Shown here: positions 7,441 through 16,418 of the stretch, in pieces
Position numbering within the stretch: the first letter of the stretch is position 1
Layout: each line of letters starts with the position of its first letter
Assembly: GCA_035650215.1 (NCBI GenBank)
Contig: DASRIC010000064.1
Span: 1-64,000 of the forward strand
Direction: 5' to 3'
From: JACVRW01 sp035650215
Lineage (GTDB): Bacteria > Actinomycetota > Thermoleophilia > Solirubrobacterales > Thermoleophilaceae
DNA length: 64,000 nucleotides
Program-made: the position numbers and the translations under genes
Notes under the pieces: generated by a model
What the model was told of the DNA's origin: nothing
Seen by the model: the letters and a program-made list of their open reading frames with translations, nothing else
The model's database searches: none

Positions 7441-9507
7441 GTGGACCTCTCGCGCCTCCTCCACCCGCGCTCGGTCGCGGTCGTGGGCGCGACCGAGCGG
7501 CACGGCTCGTACGCGAGCGAGACGCTCCTCAACCTGGAGCGCGCCGGCTACCGCGGCGAGGTCTGGGGGGTCAACCCCGGCCGCACGTCGGTGCACGGGC
7601 GGTCCTGCTTTCCCTCGCTCGCCGACTGCCCCGTGCCGGCCGACGCCGTGGTGGTCGCGATCCCCGCCCCCGCCGTGCCGGCGGTGGTCGAGGAGGCCGG
7701 CGCGCTCGGCTGCGGCGGCGCCGTGGTCTACGGCGCGGGCTTCGGGGAGGTGGCGTCCGGCGCCGCGCTCGAACGTGAGCTCGGCCGGGTGGCGCTCCGC
7801 CACGGGCTGCCGCTCTGCGGCCCGAACGGCAACGGGATCGTGGCCCTGCACGAGCGCGCCACCCTCTGGGGAGACGCGCTGCGGCCCTTCGAGCCAGGGC
7901 GCGTGGCGCTCGTCTCGCAGAGCGGCAACGTGGCCGTGAACGCCCTGAACGCGAGCCGCGGGCTGCGCTTCCACACCGTCGTGTCGTGCGGGAACTCGGT
8001 GGCGGTCGACCCGGCGGGCTGGGTCGAGGCCCTCAGCGGCGAGGGCGAGCTCGGCGCGATCGCCCTCTACCTCGAGGACGACGGTGACGGCGCCCGCTTG
8101 GCCGAGGCGCTCGCGGCGTGCGCCGAGCGCGGCGTCGGGGTCGCCGTCTTGAAGGTCGGCGCCTCGGCGGCCGGCGCCGCGGCCGCCGCCGCGCACACCG
8201 GCGCCCTCGCCGGCGACCAGCGCATCTTCCGCGGGCTGGTGGAGGAGGCGGGCGCCGCCTGGGCGCGCGACGTGCACGAGCTGCTCGAGCTCGCCAAGGC
8301 GCTTGCGGTCCCGGGCGCGCGCCGATCGGGCGGCGGCCTGGCGCTGCTCACCTGCTCGGGAGGCGACTCCGCGCTCGCCGCCGACGAATGCGAGCGCACC
8401 GGCCTGCCGCCGCTGCCGCCGTTCGCCCCTTCCACCGCCACCAGGCTGCGCGAGCTGCTGCCGGAGGCCGCCACGGTGGCCAACCCGCTGGACTACACGG
8501 CGCTGATCTGGGGCGACGTCGAGCGTCTGCGCGACATCGTGGGTGCGAGCGGCGCCGACCCTGGCGTCGACCGGGTGCTCGTGCTCTACGACCAGCCGGT
8601 CGGGATCGAGGGCGCCGCGGCGGAGTCCTGGGCGAACGTGCGCGAGGGCATCCTGCAGGGCGCCGCCGCGAGCCCGGTACCGGTGATGGTCGCCTCGACG
8701 CTGCCAGAGCTCCTCGACGACGCCGCCGCGACCCGCTTCGCCGACGCAGGGGTGCCGGCAATCGCGGGAGTCCGGACCGGCATCGCCTGCGTCGCGGCGC
8801 TCCAATCGCCGCCAGGGCAGCCGGCGCGGCTGCGCGAGATCGCCGCCGCCGCGCGGCAGGCCGGCGGCCCCGACGGCGGCGGCCGGCCGCTGTCCGAGCA
8901 CGACGCGAAGGAGCTCCTGCGCGAGGCGGGCCTGCCGGTGGTCGACGGCCGCCTGGTGAGCGGCGCCGACGACGCCGTGGCCGCCCTCGGTGCGCTCGGC
9001 GCGCCGCTAGTGCTCAAGCTCGCCGCCCCCGGGCTGCGCCATAAGACGGAGGCCGGCGCGGTGGTGCTCGACGTGCACGACGAGGAGGGCGTGCGCGCGG
9101 CCCACGAGCGGCTAGCCGGGCTCGCGATCGACGGCGCCACCGTGCTGGTCGAGCGGATGGCGCCGACCGGCGCCGAGCTGCTCGTGTCAGCGACCGCGAG
9201 CGGGGTCGTTCCGAGCCTGGTGGTGGCGGCGGGCGGCGTGTGGACCGAGCTGCTCGACGACGCCGCGGTGATCCCACTGCCCGCCTCCCCCGAGCGCGTG
9301 GAGCACGCGCTCCTCGGCCTGCGCGCGGTCCCGCTCCTGCGCGGCGGGCGCGGCAGCCCGCTGCTCGACGTGGCTGCCGCGGCGCGGCTCGCCTCGGCGG
9401 CCGGCGAGCTGCTGCTCGAGCGGGGCCTCGAGCTGCTCGAGCTCAACCCCGTGCTCGTGCACGAGCGCGGCGCGACGGTGGTCGACGCCGTGGCGGAGCT
9501 CGCATGA
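7441..9507 (+). CDS. NDP-forming acyl-CoA synthetase (fused alpha-beta, ATP-grasp)
   Basis: 688-residue acyl-CoA ligase of the ADP/GDP-forming family (acetyl-CoA synthetase ACD/Pat-like). Domains in order: CoA-binding Rossmann domain (LLHPRSVAVVGATERHGS, residues 6-23), succinyl-CoA-ligase-like domain (VALVSQSGNVAVNAL near 155), and a C-terminal ATP-grasp domain starting near 480 (LSEHDAKELLREAGLPVV; later LVLKLAAPGLRHKTEAG). The GTG start lies two bases after the dehydrogenase stop. It converts a free acid plus CoA and ATP to acyl-CoA and ADP, or runs in reverse. Position in the operon suggests it feeds the dehydrogenase. Confidence 0.9.
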   Translation: MDLSRLLHPRSVAVVGATERHGSYASETLLNLERAGYRGEVWGVNPGRTSVHGRSCFPSLADCPVPADAVVVAIPAPAVPAVVEEAGALGCGGAVVYGAGFGEVASGAALERELGRVALRHGLPLCGPNGNGIVALHERATLWGDALRPFEPGRVALVSQSGNVAVNALNASRGLRFHTVVSCGNSVAVDPAGWVEALSGEGELGAIALYLEDDGDGARLAEALAACAERGVGVAVLKVGASAAGAAAAAAHTGALAGDQRIFRGLVEEAGAAWARDVHELLELAKALAVPGARRSGGGLALLTCSGGDSALAADECERTGLPPLPPFAPSTATRLRELLPEAATVANPLDYTALIWGDVERLRDIVGASGADPGVDRVLVLYDQPVGIEGAAAESWANVREGILQGAAASPVPVMVASTLPELLDDAAATRFADAGVPAIAGVRTGIACVAALQSPPGQPARLREIAAAARQAGGPDGGGRPLSEHDAKELLREAGLPVVDGRLVSGADDAVAALGALGAPLVLKLAAPGLRHKTEAGAVVLDVHDEEGVRAAHERLAGLAIDGATVLVERMAPTGAELLVSATASGVVPSLVVAAGGVWTELLDDAAVIPLPASPERVEHALLGLRAVPLLRGGRGSPLLDVAAAARLASAAGELLLERGLELLELNPVLVHERGATVVDAVAELA

Positions 9508-10706
9508 GGGCAGCCGTGGTGGGGGCCGGTCTCGCCGGCCTCGTCGCCGCCTGGGAGCTGCGGGCGACCGGGGCGGAGGTGGTGCTGCTCGAGGCGCGCG
9601 AACGCGTGGGCGGCCGGGTCTGGTCGCGCAGGATGGCGAACGGCGCGGTCGTGGAGATGGGCGCGGAGTACATCCTGCACGGGAACAGCGCGATCCGCGA
9701 GCTGGTCGAGCGCCACGGCCTCGGCTTCTGGGACAAGGGCATGCGCTACGGCAACCGCGAGCCGCGCGGCGGGCTCGGCACGGACGCCGGCGCGCTCGCG
9801 GCCGCGATGCGACACGTCGAGCGCGCCCTGCCCTCCGCACCCGCCGGGCAGAGCGCGCGGGCTTTCCTCGACGGGATCGAGATCGACCCCGGCGCCCGCG
9901 AGGCGCTGATCGCCCGCACCGAGATCTCGAGCGCGGACTCGGCCGACGTGGTGGGGGCGAGGGACCTGGCCGGGCTCGCCCATGTGGACGACGAGCCCGC
10001 CCCGGGCATCGCCGGCGGCAACGGCCGGCTGCCCGAGGCGCTTGCGACCGACCTCGGCGCCGCGCTCCGCCTCGGCTCGCCGGTCGAGCGGGTGGCGTGG
10101 ACCGAGTCCGGCGTGCGGCTGCGCTCATCGGGCGCCGAGCTCGAGGCCGACGCCTGCGTGGTGGCGGTGCCCGCCTCCGTTATCGGCCGGATCGCCTTCG
10201 ATCCGCCGCTGCCCGACCGGCTGGCCGGCGCCCTCGCGGCTGTGCGTTACGGGCAGGCCGCCAAGCTGTTCGTGCCGCTGGCCGACGCCGCGGCGCCGCC
10301 CAGCGCGGTGATGTCGGTGCCCGAGCGCTACTGGTGCTGGACCGCCACCGGGGGCGGGCCCGCGATCCAGCCGGTGGTGAGCTCATTCGCGGGCTCCCCC
10401 GCGGCCCTCGCCGCGCTCGAGGTGGAGCGCGGTCCCGAGCGCTGGCTCGCCTCCCTCGCGCGGCTGCGCCCCGACCTCCCGCTCGATCCCGGCGGCGCGC
10501 TCCTCTCCACCTGGTCGGACGATCCGTGGGTAGGCGCCGCCTACTCCACCTCTCCCCCGTCCGAGTTGGCCGAGCTGTGCGCGCGCGGCGCCGGCCGGCT
10601 CGCCTTCGCCGGCGAGCACGCCGGCGGCGACTTTGCCGCGCTGATGGAGGGGGCGGTTCGCAGTGGGCGCCGGGCAGCGAGCGCGCTCGTGGCTCCATCC
10701 GGCTGA
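9504..10706 (+). CDS. FAD-dependent amine oxidase
   Basis: Flavin amine oxidase of the monoamine/polyamine oxidase family, 400 residues. The dinucleotide fold is VVGAGLAGLVAAWEL at residues 4-18, followed by EARERVGGRV. The C-terminal FAD loop is RLAFAGEHAGGDFAALMEGAVRSG, with the GEH in place of the common GE(H/A) motif. The ATG overlaps the preceding stop (ATGA), making it the fourth gene of the operon. Oxidative deamination of an amine released or imported by the locus is the natural proposal. The substrate is unknown. Confidence 0.9.
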   Translation: MRAAVVGAGLAGLVAAWELRATGAEVVLLEARERVGGRVWSRRMANGAVVEMGAEYILHGNSAIRELVERHGLGFWDKGMRYGNREPRGGLGTDAGALAAAMRHVERALPSAPAGQSARAFLDGIEIDPGAREALIARTEISSADSADVVGARDLAGLAHVDDEPAPGIAGGNGRLPEALATDLGAALRLGSPVERVAWTESGVRLRSSGAELEADACVVAVPASVIGRIAFDPPLPDRLAGALAAVRYGQAAKLFVPLADAAAPPSAVMSVPERYWCWTATGGGPAIQPVVSSFAGSPAALAALEVERGPERWLASLARLRPDLPLDPGGALLSTWSDDPWVGAAYSTSPPSELAELCARGAGRLAFAGEHAGGDFAALMEGAVRSGRRAASALVAPSG

Positions 10707-10724
10707 GCGGCTTAGCTCTCCTAC

Positions 10725-11324
10725 ATGGAGCGGACCGACCTCGGCCGCATCGTCGCATTCACGGACGGAGTGATGGCCGTGGCGATCACGCTGCTTGTGC
10801 TCAACATCGAGGTGCCGGACCTCAGCGACAGCTCGAAGCTGCCCGATGAGCTCGTTGACCTCGTGCCGAGTCTTCTCTCCTACGCCCTCGCCTTTGCCCT
10901 CGTTGGGCGTTACTGGGTCATCCACCACAACTCGTTCGAGACATTGCGCGCCTTCGACGGCACTCTCATGGGCCTCAACCTGGTCTTCCTCGCGCTGATC
11001 GCGCTGATGCCGTTTGCCACCGACCTGTTCGATCGCTACACCGACGAGCCGCTCGCCGCCGCGGTGTTCGGCGCGGTCCTCGGTGTTGCCGCGCTCGTCA
11101 ACTGGCTGATGCAACGGCACTCAATGCGCGCGGGCCTCGTGAAGGAGGAGCAGGTCTCGGCCGCCACCCCGTTCAGCAGCCCCGTCGCGCTGGGCTTCAC
11201 GATGCTCTTCCTGCTCTCGATCCCCGCCGCCTTCGTGAGCCCGTACCTGTCGGTGGCGCTCTGGCTGTCGGCGATGGTCCTGCGCTACCCGCTGCGCAGG
11301 CTCGCCGGCACGAGCTCCGAGTAG
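10725..11324 (+). CDS. TMEM175-family (DUF1211) membrane protein, putative K+ channel
   Basis: 199 residues with about five to six hydrophobic segments. The first helix carries the family signature as RIVAFTDGVMAVAITLLVLNI (usually FSDGVFAIAxTLL), the filter-lining helix of bacterial TMEM175 potassium channels. Bacterial members are single-repeat proteins assembling as tetramers, which fits this length. It lies 18 bases after the amine oxidase. Its last 40 bases overlap the convergent glycosyltransferase gene. Confidence 0.88.
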   Translation: MERTDLGRIVAFTDGVMAVAITLLVLNIEVPDLSDSSKLPDELVDLVPSLLSYALAFALVGRYWVIHHNSFETLRAFDGTLMGLNLVFLALIALMPFATDLFDRYTDEPLAAAVFGAVLGVAALVNWLMQRHSMRAGLVKEEQVSAATPFSSPVALGFTMLFLLSIPAAFVSPYLSVALWLSAMVLRYPLRRLAGTSSE

Positions 11325-12472
11325 ACCTCCCCCACCTGGCGCGCCACGTCGGCCCAGTCGAAGCTCAGCACGTGCTCCGAGGCCTCGGCCACGAGCCGCT
11401 CACGCAGCTCGCGGTCGGTGAGCAGACGCTCGGCCATCGCGCCGAGCGAGCGCGGGTCGCGCGAGCGGAAGCGGAGCCCCACGTCCTCGTTCGGCACCAC
11501 CTCGCGGAGCCCGCCCGTGTCGGCCACCAGGCAGGGGCAGCCCGACGCCATCGCCTCGAGCGCCACCAGCCCGAAGGGCTCGTAGATCGACGGGACCACC
11601 GTGAGGTCGGCGATCCGGTAGAGCGAGTGCAGCACGTCGTCGCCGATCCAGCCGAGGAAGGTGCCGTGGGGGTCGAGCCCGAGCTGGCTCGCCTGCTCGC
11701 GCAGCTCCTGCTCCGCCGTGCCCGACCCGGCCACGATGAAGCGCACGCCCACCACCCGTTCGATCAGCCCGGGCAGCGCTTCGAGCGCGAGCTGGAAGCC
11801 CTTCTCGTACACGAGCCGGCCTACCAGCAGCACGAGCTTCTCGTCCGACTGCGCGAAGCGACCGCGCAGGGTGTCGAGATCGTCCACGGGCACGAGCTCG
11901 GCGGGGTCGATGCCGTTCGGGATCACGTTCACGCGCGCCTCGTCGAGCCCGTAGATGTCGGACACGTGCTCGCGCATATAGGACGAGCAGGTGATGACGC
12001 GCTCCGCGCGGTTGGCCATCCAGCGCTCCACGCCGTGGATGTAGGACTGCGGGTGCTTGTCGACCCAGCCCTGGTGGCGCCCGAACTCGGTGGCGTGGAT
12101 CGTGACGACGAACGGGGCGCGGAAGCGCTTGGCCAGGTGGTCGCCCGCGCTCGCCACGAGCCAGTCGTGGCCGTGCACCACGTCGAAGTCGTAGCGGTCG
12201 CCCACCTCCACGCCCGCGGCGAGCATGTCGGCGTTCATGCGCTCGATCCAGGCCACGAACTCGCCGAGGTCGCGCGGGCGCTCCGGCTCGCGCACCCGGT
12301 GGATCGTGACCCCGCCCGACTCCTCCTCGGGCGGGTCCTCCTCGCGGCCGCGCGCGAGCACGTGCACGTCCACGTCCTGGAGCGCGAGGTTCTCGGCCAG
12401 CTTGCGCACGTGGCGCGCGAGCCCGCCCTCGATCAGCGGCGGGTACTCCCAGGACAGGATGAGGACGCGCAT
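11285..12472 (-). CDS. GT4 glycosyltransferase, Rv3032-like alpha-1,4-glucan synthase
   Basis: 395-residue GT-B glycosyltransferase. The N-terminal motif MRVLILSWEYPPLIEGGLARHV contains the glycogen-synthase-type WEYPP and GG(L/V) nucleotide-sugar loop. The C-terminal donor site is EPFGLVALEAMASGCPCLV (E-x7-E). It closely resembles Mycobacterium Rv3032, which elongates methylglucose lipopolysaccharide/glycogen. It starts with ATG sharing one base with the branching-enzyme stop (TGATG). A much longer open frame exists upstream but lies over the branching enzyme in another frame, so I reject it. Last gene of the four-gene operon. Confidence 0.92.
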   Translation of the reverse strand: MRVLILSWEYPPLIEGGLARHVRKLAENLALQDVDVHVLARGREEDPPEEESGGVTIHRVREPERPRDLGEFVAWIERMNADMLAAGVEVGDRYDFDVVHGHDWLVASAGDHLAKRFRAPFVVTIHATEFGRHQGWVDKHPQSYIHGVERWMANRAERVITCSSYMREHVSDIYGLDEARVNVIPNGIDPAELVPVDDLDTLRGRFAQSDEKLVLLVGRLVYEKGFQLALEALPGLIERVVGVRFIVAGSGTAEQELREQASQLGLDPHGTFLGWIGDDVLHSLYRIADLTVVPSIYEPFGLVALEAMASGCPCLVADTGGLREVVPNEDVGLRFRSRDPRSLGAMAERLLTDRELRERLVAEASEHVLSFDWADVARQVGEVYSELVPASLRSG

Positions 12473-13899
12473 CAGGGGGTGGTCAGGGAGGCGAGGTCGA
12501 GGTCGGGCGCCAGGTTGCGGAGCGTTCGGTCCGGCGCGGGGGCGGAGTCTGCCAGAGCCGCCAGCGCGGCGTCGAGGGCTCGCACGTGCCCCTCGAGCCG
12601 CTGCCGAGGGTAGTCGCCCGCCAGCTCGCGACTGGTCATGAACGCCCAGTCGCTCGCCTGAACAGCGAGCAGCTCGCGGGCCGCGCGCTCGAGCGCGTGG
12701 CGCGGCTCTACGCCCGCGGCGGCCGCCGCCACGGTGCGCAGCTCGGCCGACCGGGTGGCGAAGGCGAGCTCGGCCACGGCGGGCGCGTCCCAGGTCGAGA
12801 GGTCCTTCCGGCTGCCCCAGGTCGAGGCCTGGAGCTCGCCGGTCGCCGGCTCCACCAGCTCGACTCCCTCCGAGACCGTGACGAGCCGCAGCCCCTGCTC
12901 GCGCGCCTCGGCGATCACGCCGCGCAGCCATGCCGGCCCCTCGTACCACCAGTGGCCGAGCAGCTCGGTGTCGAGCGCGCAGCACACGAGCCCGCCGCCG
13001 TGAGCGTCGAGCCGCGCGCGCGTGCGCTCCACGAAGTCGCGCGCGTGCTCGCGCGCGCGGGCGATCGCGGCCGCATGGTCGTAGCGGCCGCCGCCGTTCG
13101 CCCACGGCTTGAGATCGTGCACGGTGCGCCGGTGGTAGTCGCGGTACGCGCCGTCGGCCGGGTAGCCGGCCGCCTCGTTCCACACGAGCTCGACCGTCGC
13201 CCAGTCGACGGGCACGGCCACCGGGCCGGCATCGGTGCTGCGCGGTCGCAGATGGTCGAAGCCGGCGACCCGCGTCTGGTCGACGCAGAAGGCGCGCACG
13301 CCGTGGTCTGCCAGCTCGCGCTCGATGCCGGGGGCGTAGGCGCACTCGGGGAGCCAGAAGCCCCCGCCCCACTCGCCGAGGCGACGCGCGTGGCCCGCCG
13401 TGCCGGTGGCCAGCTGGAGGCGCATGCCGGCGTCCGTGGCGAGCAAGGGCAGGAGCGCGTGCGTGGCCGCGGAGGTCCAGAGCTCCACGCCGTCGAGGGC
13501 GGCGAAGGCCCCGAGCAGGTCACGGTCGCGCTCCTCGAAGCGCTCGGCCGCCGCGGCGTAGTCGCCCGCCGCGCGGCGCACCTCGGCCGCGAGCTCGGGC
13601 TCGCCCCCGCGGTCGAGGCCCGCCGAGTCGAGATCGTGCACCTGGGTGCGGATCTCACGGAGGAAGCGCAGGTAGCGCTCGCCGGCCGGGCCGCGCATGG
13701 CCTCGAGCTGGTCGCACAGCACCGGGGTCAGGCCGACCGTCACCGGGGCGCCGTCGAGCACGTCCAGGAGCGGCAGGTAGACGCAGGCCACCGCCTCCCA
13801 GAGCCACTCCTCGCCGAACGGCCAGGTGCCGAAGCCCTCCACGTAGGGCATGTGCGAGTGGAGCACGAGCGCGAGCGCCCCCGGCCGCGTGGCGCTCAC
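12472..13899 (-). CDS. GH57 (DUF1957-type) 1,4-alpha-glucan branching enzyme, Rv3031-like
   Basis: 475-residue GH57 enzyme. Conserved H14-x-H16 (LHSHMPYVEG), the nucleophile region GFWLPECAYAPG (E185) and the acid/base region LDTELLGHWWYEG (D310) are all present. The C-terminal helical domain is also present (DWAFMTSRELAGDYPRQR region). The family forms alpha-1,6 branches in alpha-1,4-glucans. Start GTG overlaps the protease stop (GTGA). Together with its neighbours it reproduces the Rv3030-3031-3032 order. Confidence 0.93.
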   Translation of the reverse strand: MSATRPGALALVLHSHMPYVEGFGTWPFGEEWLWEAVACVYLPLLDVLDGAPVTVGLTPVLCDQLEAMRGPAGERYLRFLREIRTQVHDLDSAGLDRGGEPELAAEVRRAAGDYAAAAERFEERDRDLLGAFAALDGVELWTSAATHALLPLLATDAGMRLQLATGTAGHARRLGEWGGGFWLPECAYAPGIERELADHGVRAFCVDQTRVAGFDHLRPRSTDAGPVAVPVDWATVELVWNEAAGYPADGAYRDYHRRTVHDLKPWANGGGRYDHAAAIARAREHARDFVERTRARLDAHGGGLVCCALDTELLGHWWYEGPAWLRGVIAEAREQGLRLVTVSEGVELVEPATGELQASTWGSRKDLSTWDAPAVAELAFATRSAELRTVAAAAAGVEPRHALERAARELLAVQASDWAFMTSRELAGDYPRQRLEGHVRALDAALAALADSAPAPDRTLRNLAPDLDLASLTTP

Positions 13900-14711
13900 G
13901 TGGGCATCGGGCTCGGTCCGGGTCCCGCCATGCGCGGCACGAGCACGCAGGCGGCGATCATGGCGAGGCCCACCAGGATCGCGGGCAGCGGTGCGATCCC
14001 GAGCGTGGCGACGGTGTTGAAGGCGGCATGGATGGCGATCACCGCGAACAGCGAGCCGGTGCGCTCATAGACCAGGCAGAGCCCGATGCCCACCGCCGCG
14101 ATCACCGGGAGGATCACCGCGCTGTCCAGTCCCTGGAAGTGCAGCGCGCCGAACACGAGACCGTCGATCAGCGCCGCGGACCACACGCGCAGCTTGGTGC
14201 GGAGCGCCCGGTAGAAGAAGCCTCGGAAGAAGAGCTCCTCGGCCACCGGCGCGACCACGATCACGGCGAGCGCCACGAGGAAGGCGGCGAGCGTGCTTGC
14301 GCCGCCGATGTCCTCCACGTTCGTCTCCTCCACATCGAGCAACCAGATGTAGCCGAGCTCGATGCCGAGCAGCATCAGGAAGCCGAGCGCGGCCCAGCCC
14401 ACCGTGGGCCACAGCCGCGTGGCCCTCAGGCCGAAGTGCCAGGGGCGCGGCCTGCGCGTGAAGCCGGCGAACAGGAGCGCGGCGCCCACCAGCACGCCGT
14501 CCTGGACGAGCAGCAGCACGAGCAGCGCGAGCGCGGCCAGCGTGTCCGAGATGAAGAGAAAGATGACCAGCGGGATCAGCGGAACGCTCGCGGCCGTGAT
14601 CGCGCCGAAGGCGGCAACGAGCGCCACCGGCGCGTACCACACGGGCCAGGGCGGCCGGGCCGCGGCTGGAAGCTCGGGCGGGTCCGGCAGCCCGCGGCCG
14701 CGGCGCCTCAA
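13896..14711 (-). CDS. CPBP-family intramembrane metalloprotease
   Basis: 271-residue polytopic protein of the CAAX-protease/bacteriocin-processing (Abi) family. The catalytic motif EELFFRGFF (E158, E159, R163) and the second motif FGALHFQ (H191) are intact. About seven to eight hydrophobic segments follow a Pro-rich 25-residue cytosolic tail. It is embedded in a glucan operon, overlapping both neighbours by four bases, which is not the arrangement I know from Mycobacterium. A processing or protective role for the membrane-linked polysaccharide machinery is a guess. Confidence 0.88.
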   Translation of the reverse strand: MRRRGRGLPDPPELPAAARPPWPVWYAPVALVAAFGAITAASVPLIPLVIFLFISDTLAALALLVLLLVQDGVLVGAALLFAGFTRRPRPWHFGLRATRLWPTVGWAALGFLMLLGIELGYIWLLDVEETNVEDIGGASTLAAFLVALAVIVVAPVAEELFFRGFFYRALRTKLRVWSAALIDGLVFGALHFQGLDSAVILPVIAAVGIGLCLVYERTGSLFAVIAIHAAFNTVATLGIAPLPAILVGLAMIAACVLVPRMAGPGPSPMPT

Positions 14712-15466
14712 GGCCGGAGCACCGCGACGAAGTCGAGCGCCCGCTCGAGGGGCCCGGGGCGCAGCGCGAAGTCGCGGGCGGAGATGGCCGGCGTGAAGCG
14801 GTCGTAGAACGGCCGGGTGATTCCGAGGGCGGTGTGAAGGCGATCCCAGCCCGCCCGCAGCGCGAGCTCGTGCGCGCGCAGCACGCGGGCGTGAAAGAGG
14901 CCGTAGAGCTCCACGCGGCCGAACACGCTCGCGCAGAGCGCACGGAACTCCTCCGCGCGGTACTCCTTCAGGTGCCAGGGGTTGTCGGACTTCTCAGCCC
15001 CCGCCGGCGCCAGCGTGAGCAGGTTGGGCGTCGACACGTAGGCCGCGCCTCCCGGCCGCAGGAGCTCGCGGAAGTGCACGAGCACGGTCTCGGGGTCCTG
15101 CACATGCTCGATCGTCTGGAGGAAGACCACGGCGTCGCAGGGCTCCGCGTAGCGCTCGACGAGCCCGCGCTCGAAGCGCACCCCGGACCGCGAGTACTTG
15201 AGCCGCGCGTGCTCGTGGGCCTCGGGGTTCGCATCCACGCCCGTGACCCGGCGGGCGTGTCGCGCGAGCACCTCCACTCCGTAGCCCTCGCCGCACGCCA
15301 TGTCGACCACTTCGCGCCCGCGCACGCGCTCGGCCACCCACTCGTAGACCGCCAGGTGGCGGCGAAACCAGTAGTTCTCCGCCGGCACGTCCGGGAGCGT
15401 GCGCTCGCCGGTCAGCTCGAGTGGCGGCACGCCCTCGGGCTGGCCGGTCTGGACCGTCTGCTCCAT
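14708..15466 (-). CDS. SAM-dependent methyltransferase, Rv3030-like
   Basis: 252-residue class I methyltransferase. Its N-terminus (LTGERTLPDVPAENYWFRRH) is the characteristic start of Rv3030, the methyltransferase proposed for mycobacterial methylglucose lipopolysaccharide. SAM motif I is VVDMACGEGYGVEVLA near residues 53-68. The acidic end of motif II is TGVDAN, and VVFLQTIEHVQD follows. First gene of a four-gene operon with protease, branching enzyme and glucosyltransferase. The likely role is O-methylation of a cytosolic alpha-glucan. Confidence 0.88.
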   Translation of the reverse strand: MEQTVQTGQPEGVPPLELTGERTLPDVPAENYWFRRHLAVYEWVAERVRGREVVDMACGEGYGVEVLARHARRVTGVDANPEAHEHARLKYSRSGVRFERGLVERYAEPCDAVVFLQTIEHVQDPETVLVHFRELLRPGGAAYVSTPNLLTLAPAGAEKSDNPWHLKEYRAEEFRALCASVFGRVELYGLFHARVLRAHELALRAGWDRLHTALGITRPFYDRFTPAISARDFALRPGPLERALDFVAVLRP

Positions 15467-15497
15467 CGGGCGCCGGAGTGTAGGCGCCCGGAGGCAC

Positions 15498-15503
15498 TAC
15501 CTT
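15498..15503 (+). promoter_or_regulatory. -10-like TACCTT, 9 bases before the methyltransferase start
   Basis: TANNNT hexamer placed so that transcription would begin at or next to the ATG at 15513, consistent with a leaderless mRNA. No Shine-Dalgarno sequence is present. Confidence 0.45.
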
Positions 15504-15512
15504 TCAGCGGCC

Positions 15513-16418
15513 ATGCCGTCCGCGAGCGCCGACGCGATCCGCCACGCCAACGTGCGCTACCACGACCTCGCCTCGCCCCACTACGACGCCAAGTGGGGGA
15601 TCACCTACGACGAGGTGGGGCAGGCGCAGGTGCTGGGCAAGCTGCGCAAAGCCCTCGGCCACGAGCCGCGCCACTACCGGTGCGCGCTCGAGATCGGTGC
15701 CGGCACCGGCTACTTCACGCTCAACCTGCTGCGCGCCGGGGTGATCGAGGAGGCCGTGGCCACCGACATCTCGCCCGGGATGCTCGCAACGCTGGGGCGC
15801 TCCGCGCGCGAGCTCGGCGAGCGCGTCGAGACGGCGGCGGCCGAGGCCACCGAGCTGCCATTCGCCGACGGCGAGTTCGACCTGGTGTTCGGGCACGCCG
15901 TGCTCCACCATCTTCCCGACCTCGACGCCGCCTTCCGCGAGTTCCGGCGTGTGCTGCGTCCCGGCGGTGTGCTGGCCTTCTGCGGCGAGCCGTCCCGTCA
16001 CGGCGACCGGATCGCGGCGCTGCCCAAGCGCGGCGCCACGGCGGTCGCGCCGCTGTGGCGGGCGCTGATGGGCGCTGCCGCGCGGCAGAACGGCAACGGC
16101 AACGGCAGTGAGGAAGACCGGCTCGAGCCGCTGGTCGACGTCCACGCCTTCACCCCTGCCGAGCTGGCCTCTTGCGCCCGCGGCGCCGGCTTCGACGAGG
16201 TGCGCGTGAGCGGCGAGGAGCTGGCGGCCTCGCTCTTCGGGTGGGTCAACCGCACGCTCGAGGCAAGCGCCGACCCCGACGACGTGCCGTGGGCCTGGCG
16301 CGTGTACGCGCACCGCGGCTACCTGGCGCTCCAGTCGCTAGACCGCTCGCTGCTCGAGCCGCGGCTGCCGCCCGCGCTCTTCTACAACCTGCTGCTCTCA
16401 GCGCGCGTCCCGGCGTAG
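15513..16418 (+). CDS. Class I SAM-dependent methyltransferase
   Basis: 301-residue methyltransferase of the Methyltransf_11 type. Motif I is ALEIGAGTGYFTLNLL near residues 52-67. Then follow VATDISPGML and FDLVFGHAVLHHLPDLDAAF, ending the core with RVLRPGGVLAFCGEPS. A short GNGNGS linker precedes a C-terminal domain of unknown role (AWRVYAHRGYLALQSLD). Divergent from the Rv3030-like operon. The acceptor is not predictable; quinone, lipid or natural-product methylation are possible. The first ATG after the -10 box was taken as the start. Confidence 0.87.
   Translation: MPSASADAIRHANVRYHDLASPHYDAKWGITYDEVGQAQVLGKLRKALGHEPRHYRCALEIGAGTGYFTLNLLRAGVIEEAVATDISPGMLATLGRSARELGERVETAAAEATELPFADGEFDLVFGHAVLHHLPDLDAAFREFRRVLRPGGVLAFCGEPSRHGDRIAALPKRGATAVAPLWRALMGAAARQNGNGNGSEEDRLEPLVDVHAFTPAELASCARGAGFDEVRVSGEELAASLFGWVNRTLEASADPDDVPWAWRVYAHRGYLALQSLDRSLLEPRLPPALFYNLLLSARVPA

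Noticed and set aside
7300..8901. Long minus-strand open frame antisense to the acyl-CoA synthetase
   Set aside because: GC-rich codon bias keeps antisense frames open. The product is low-complexity and the plus strand encodes a clear, domain-complete enzyme.
12473..13372. N-terminal extension of the GT4 frame
   Set aside because: Arg-rich out-of-frame reading of the branching-enzyme gene; the start at 12472 fits the family and the operon overlap.
12586..14070. 494-codon plus-strand frame over the branching-enzyme gene
   Set aside because: Antisense of a GH57 enzyme with intact catalytic motifs; no promoter or ribosome site.
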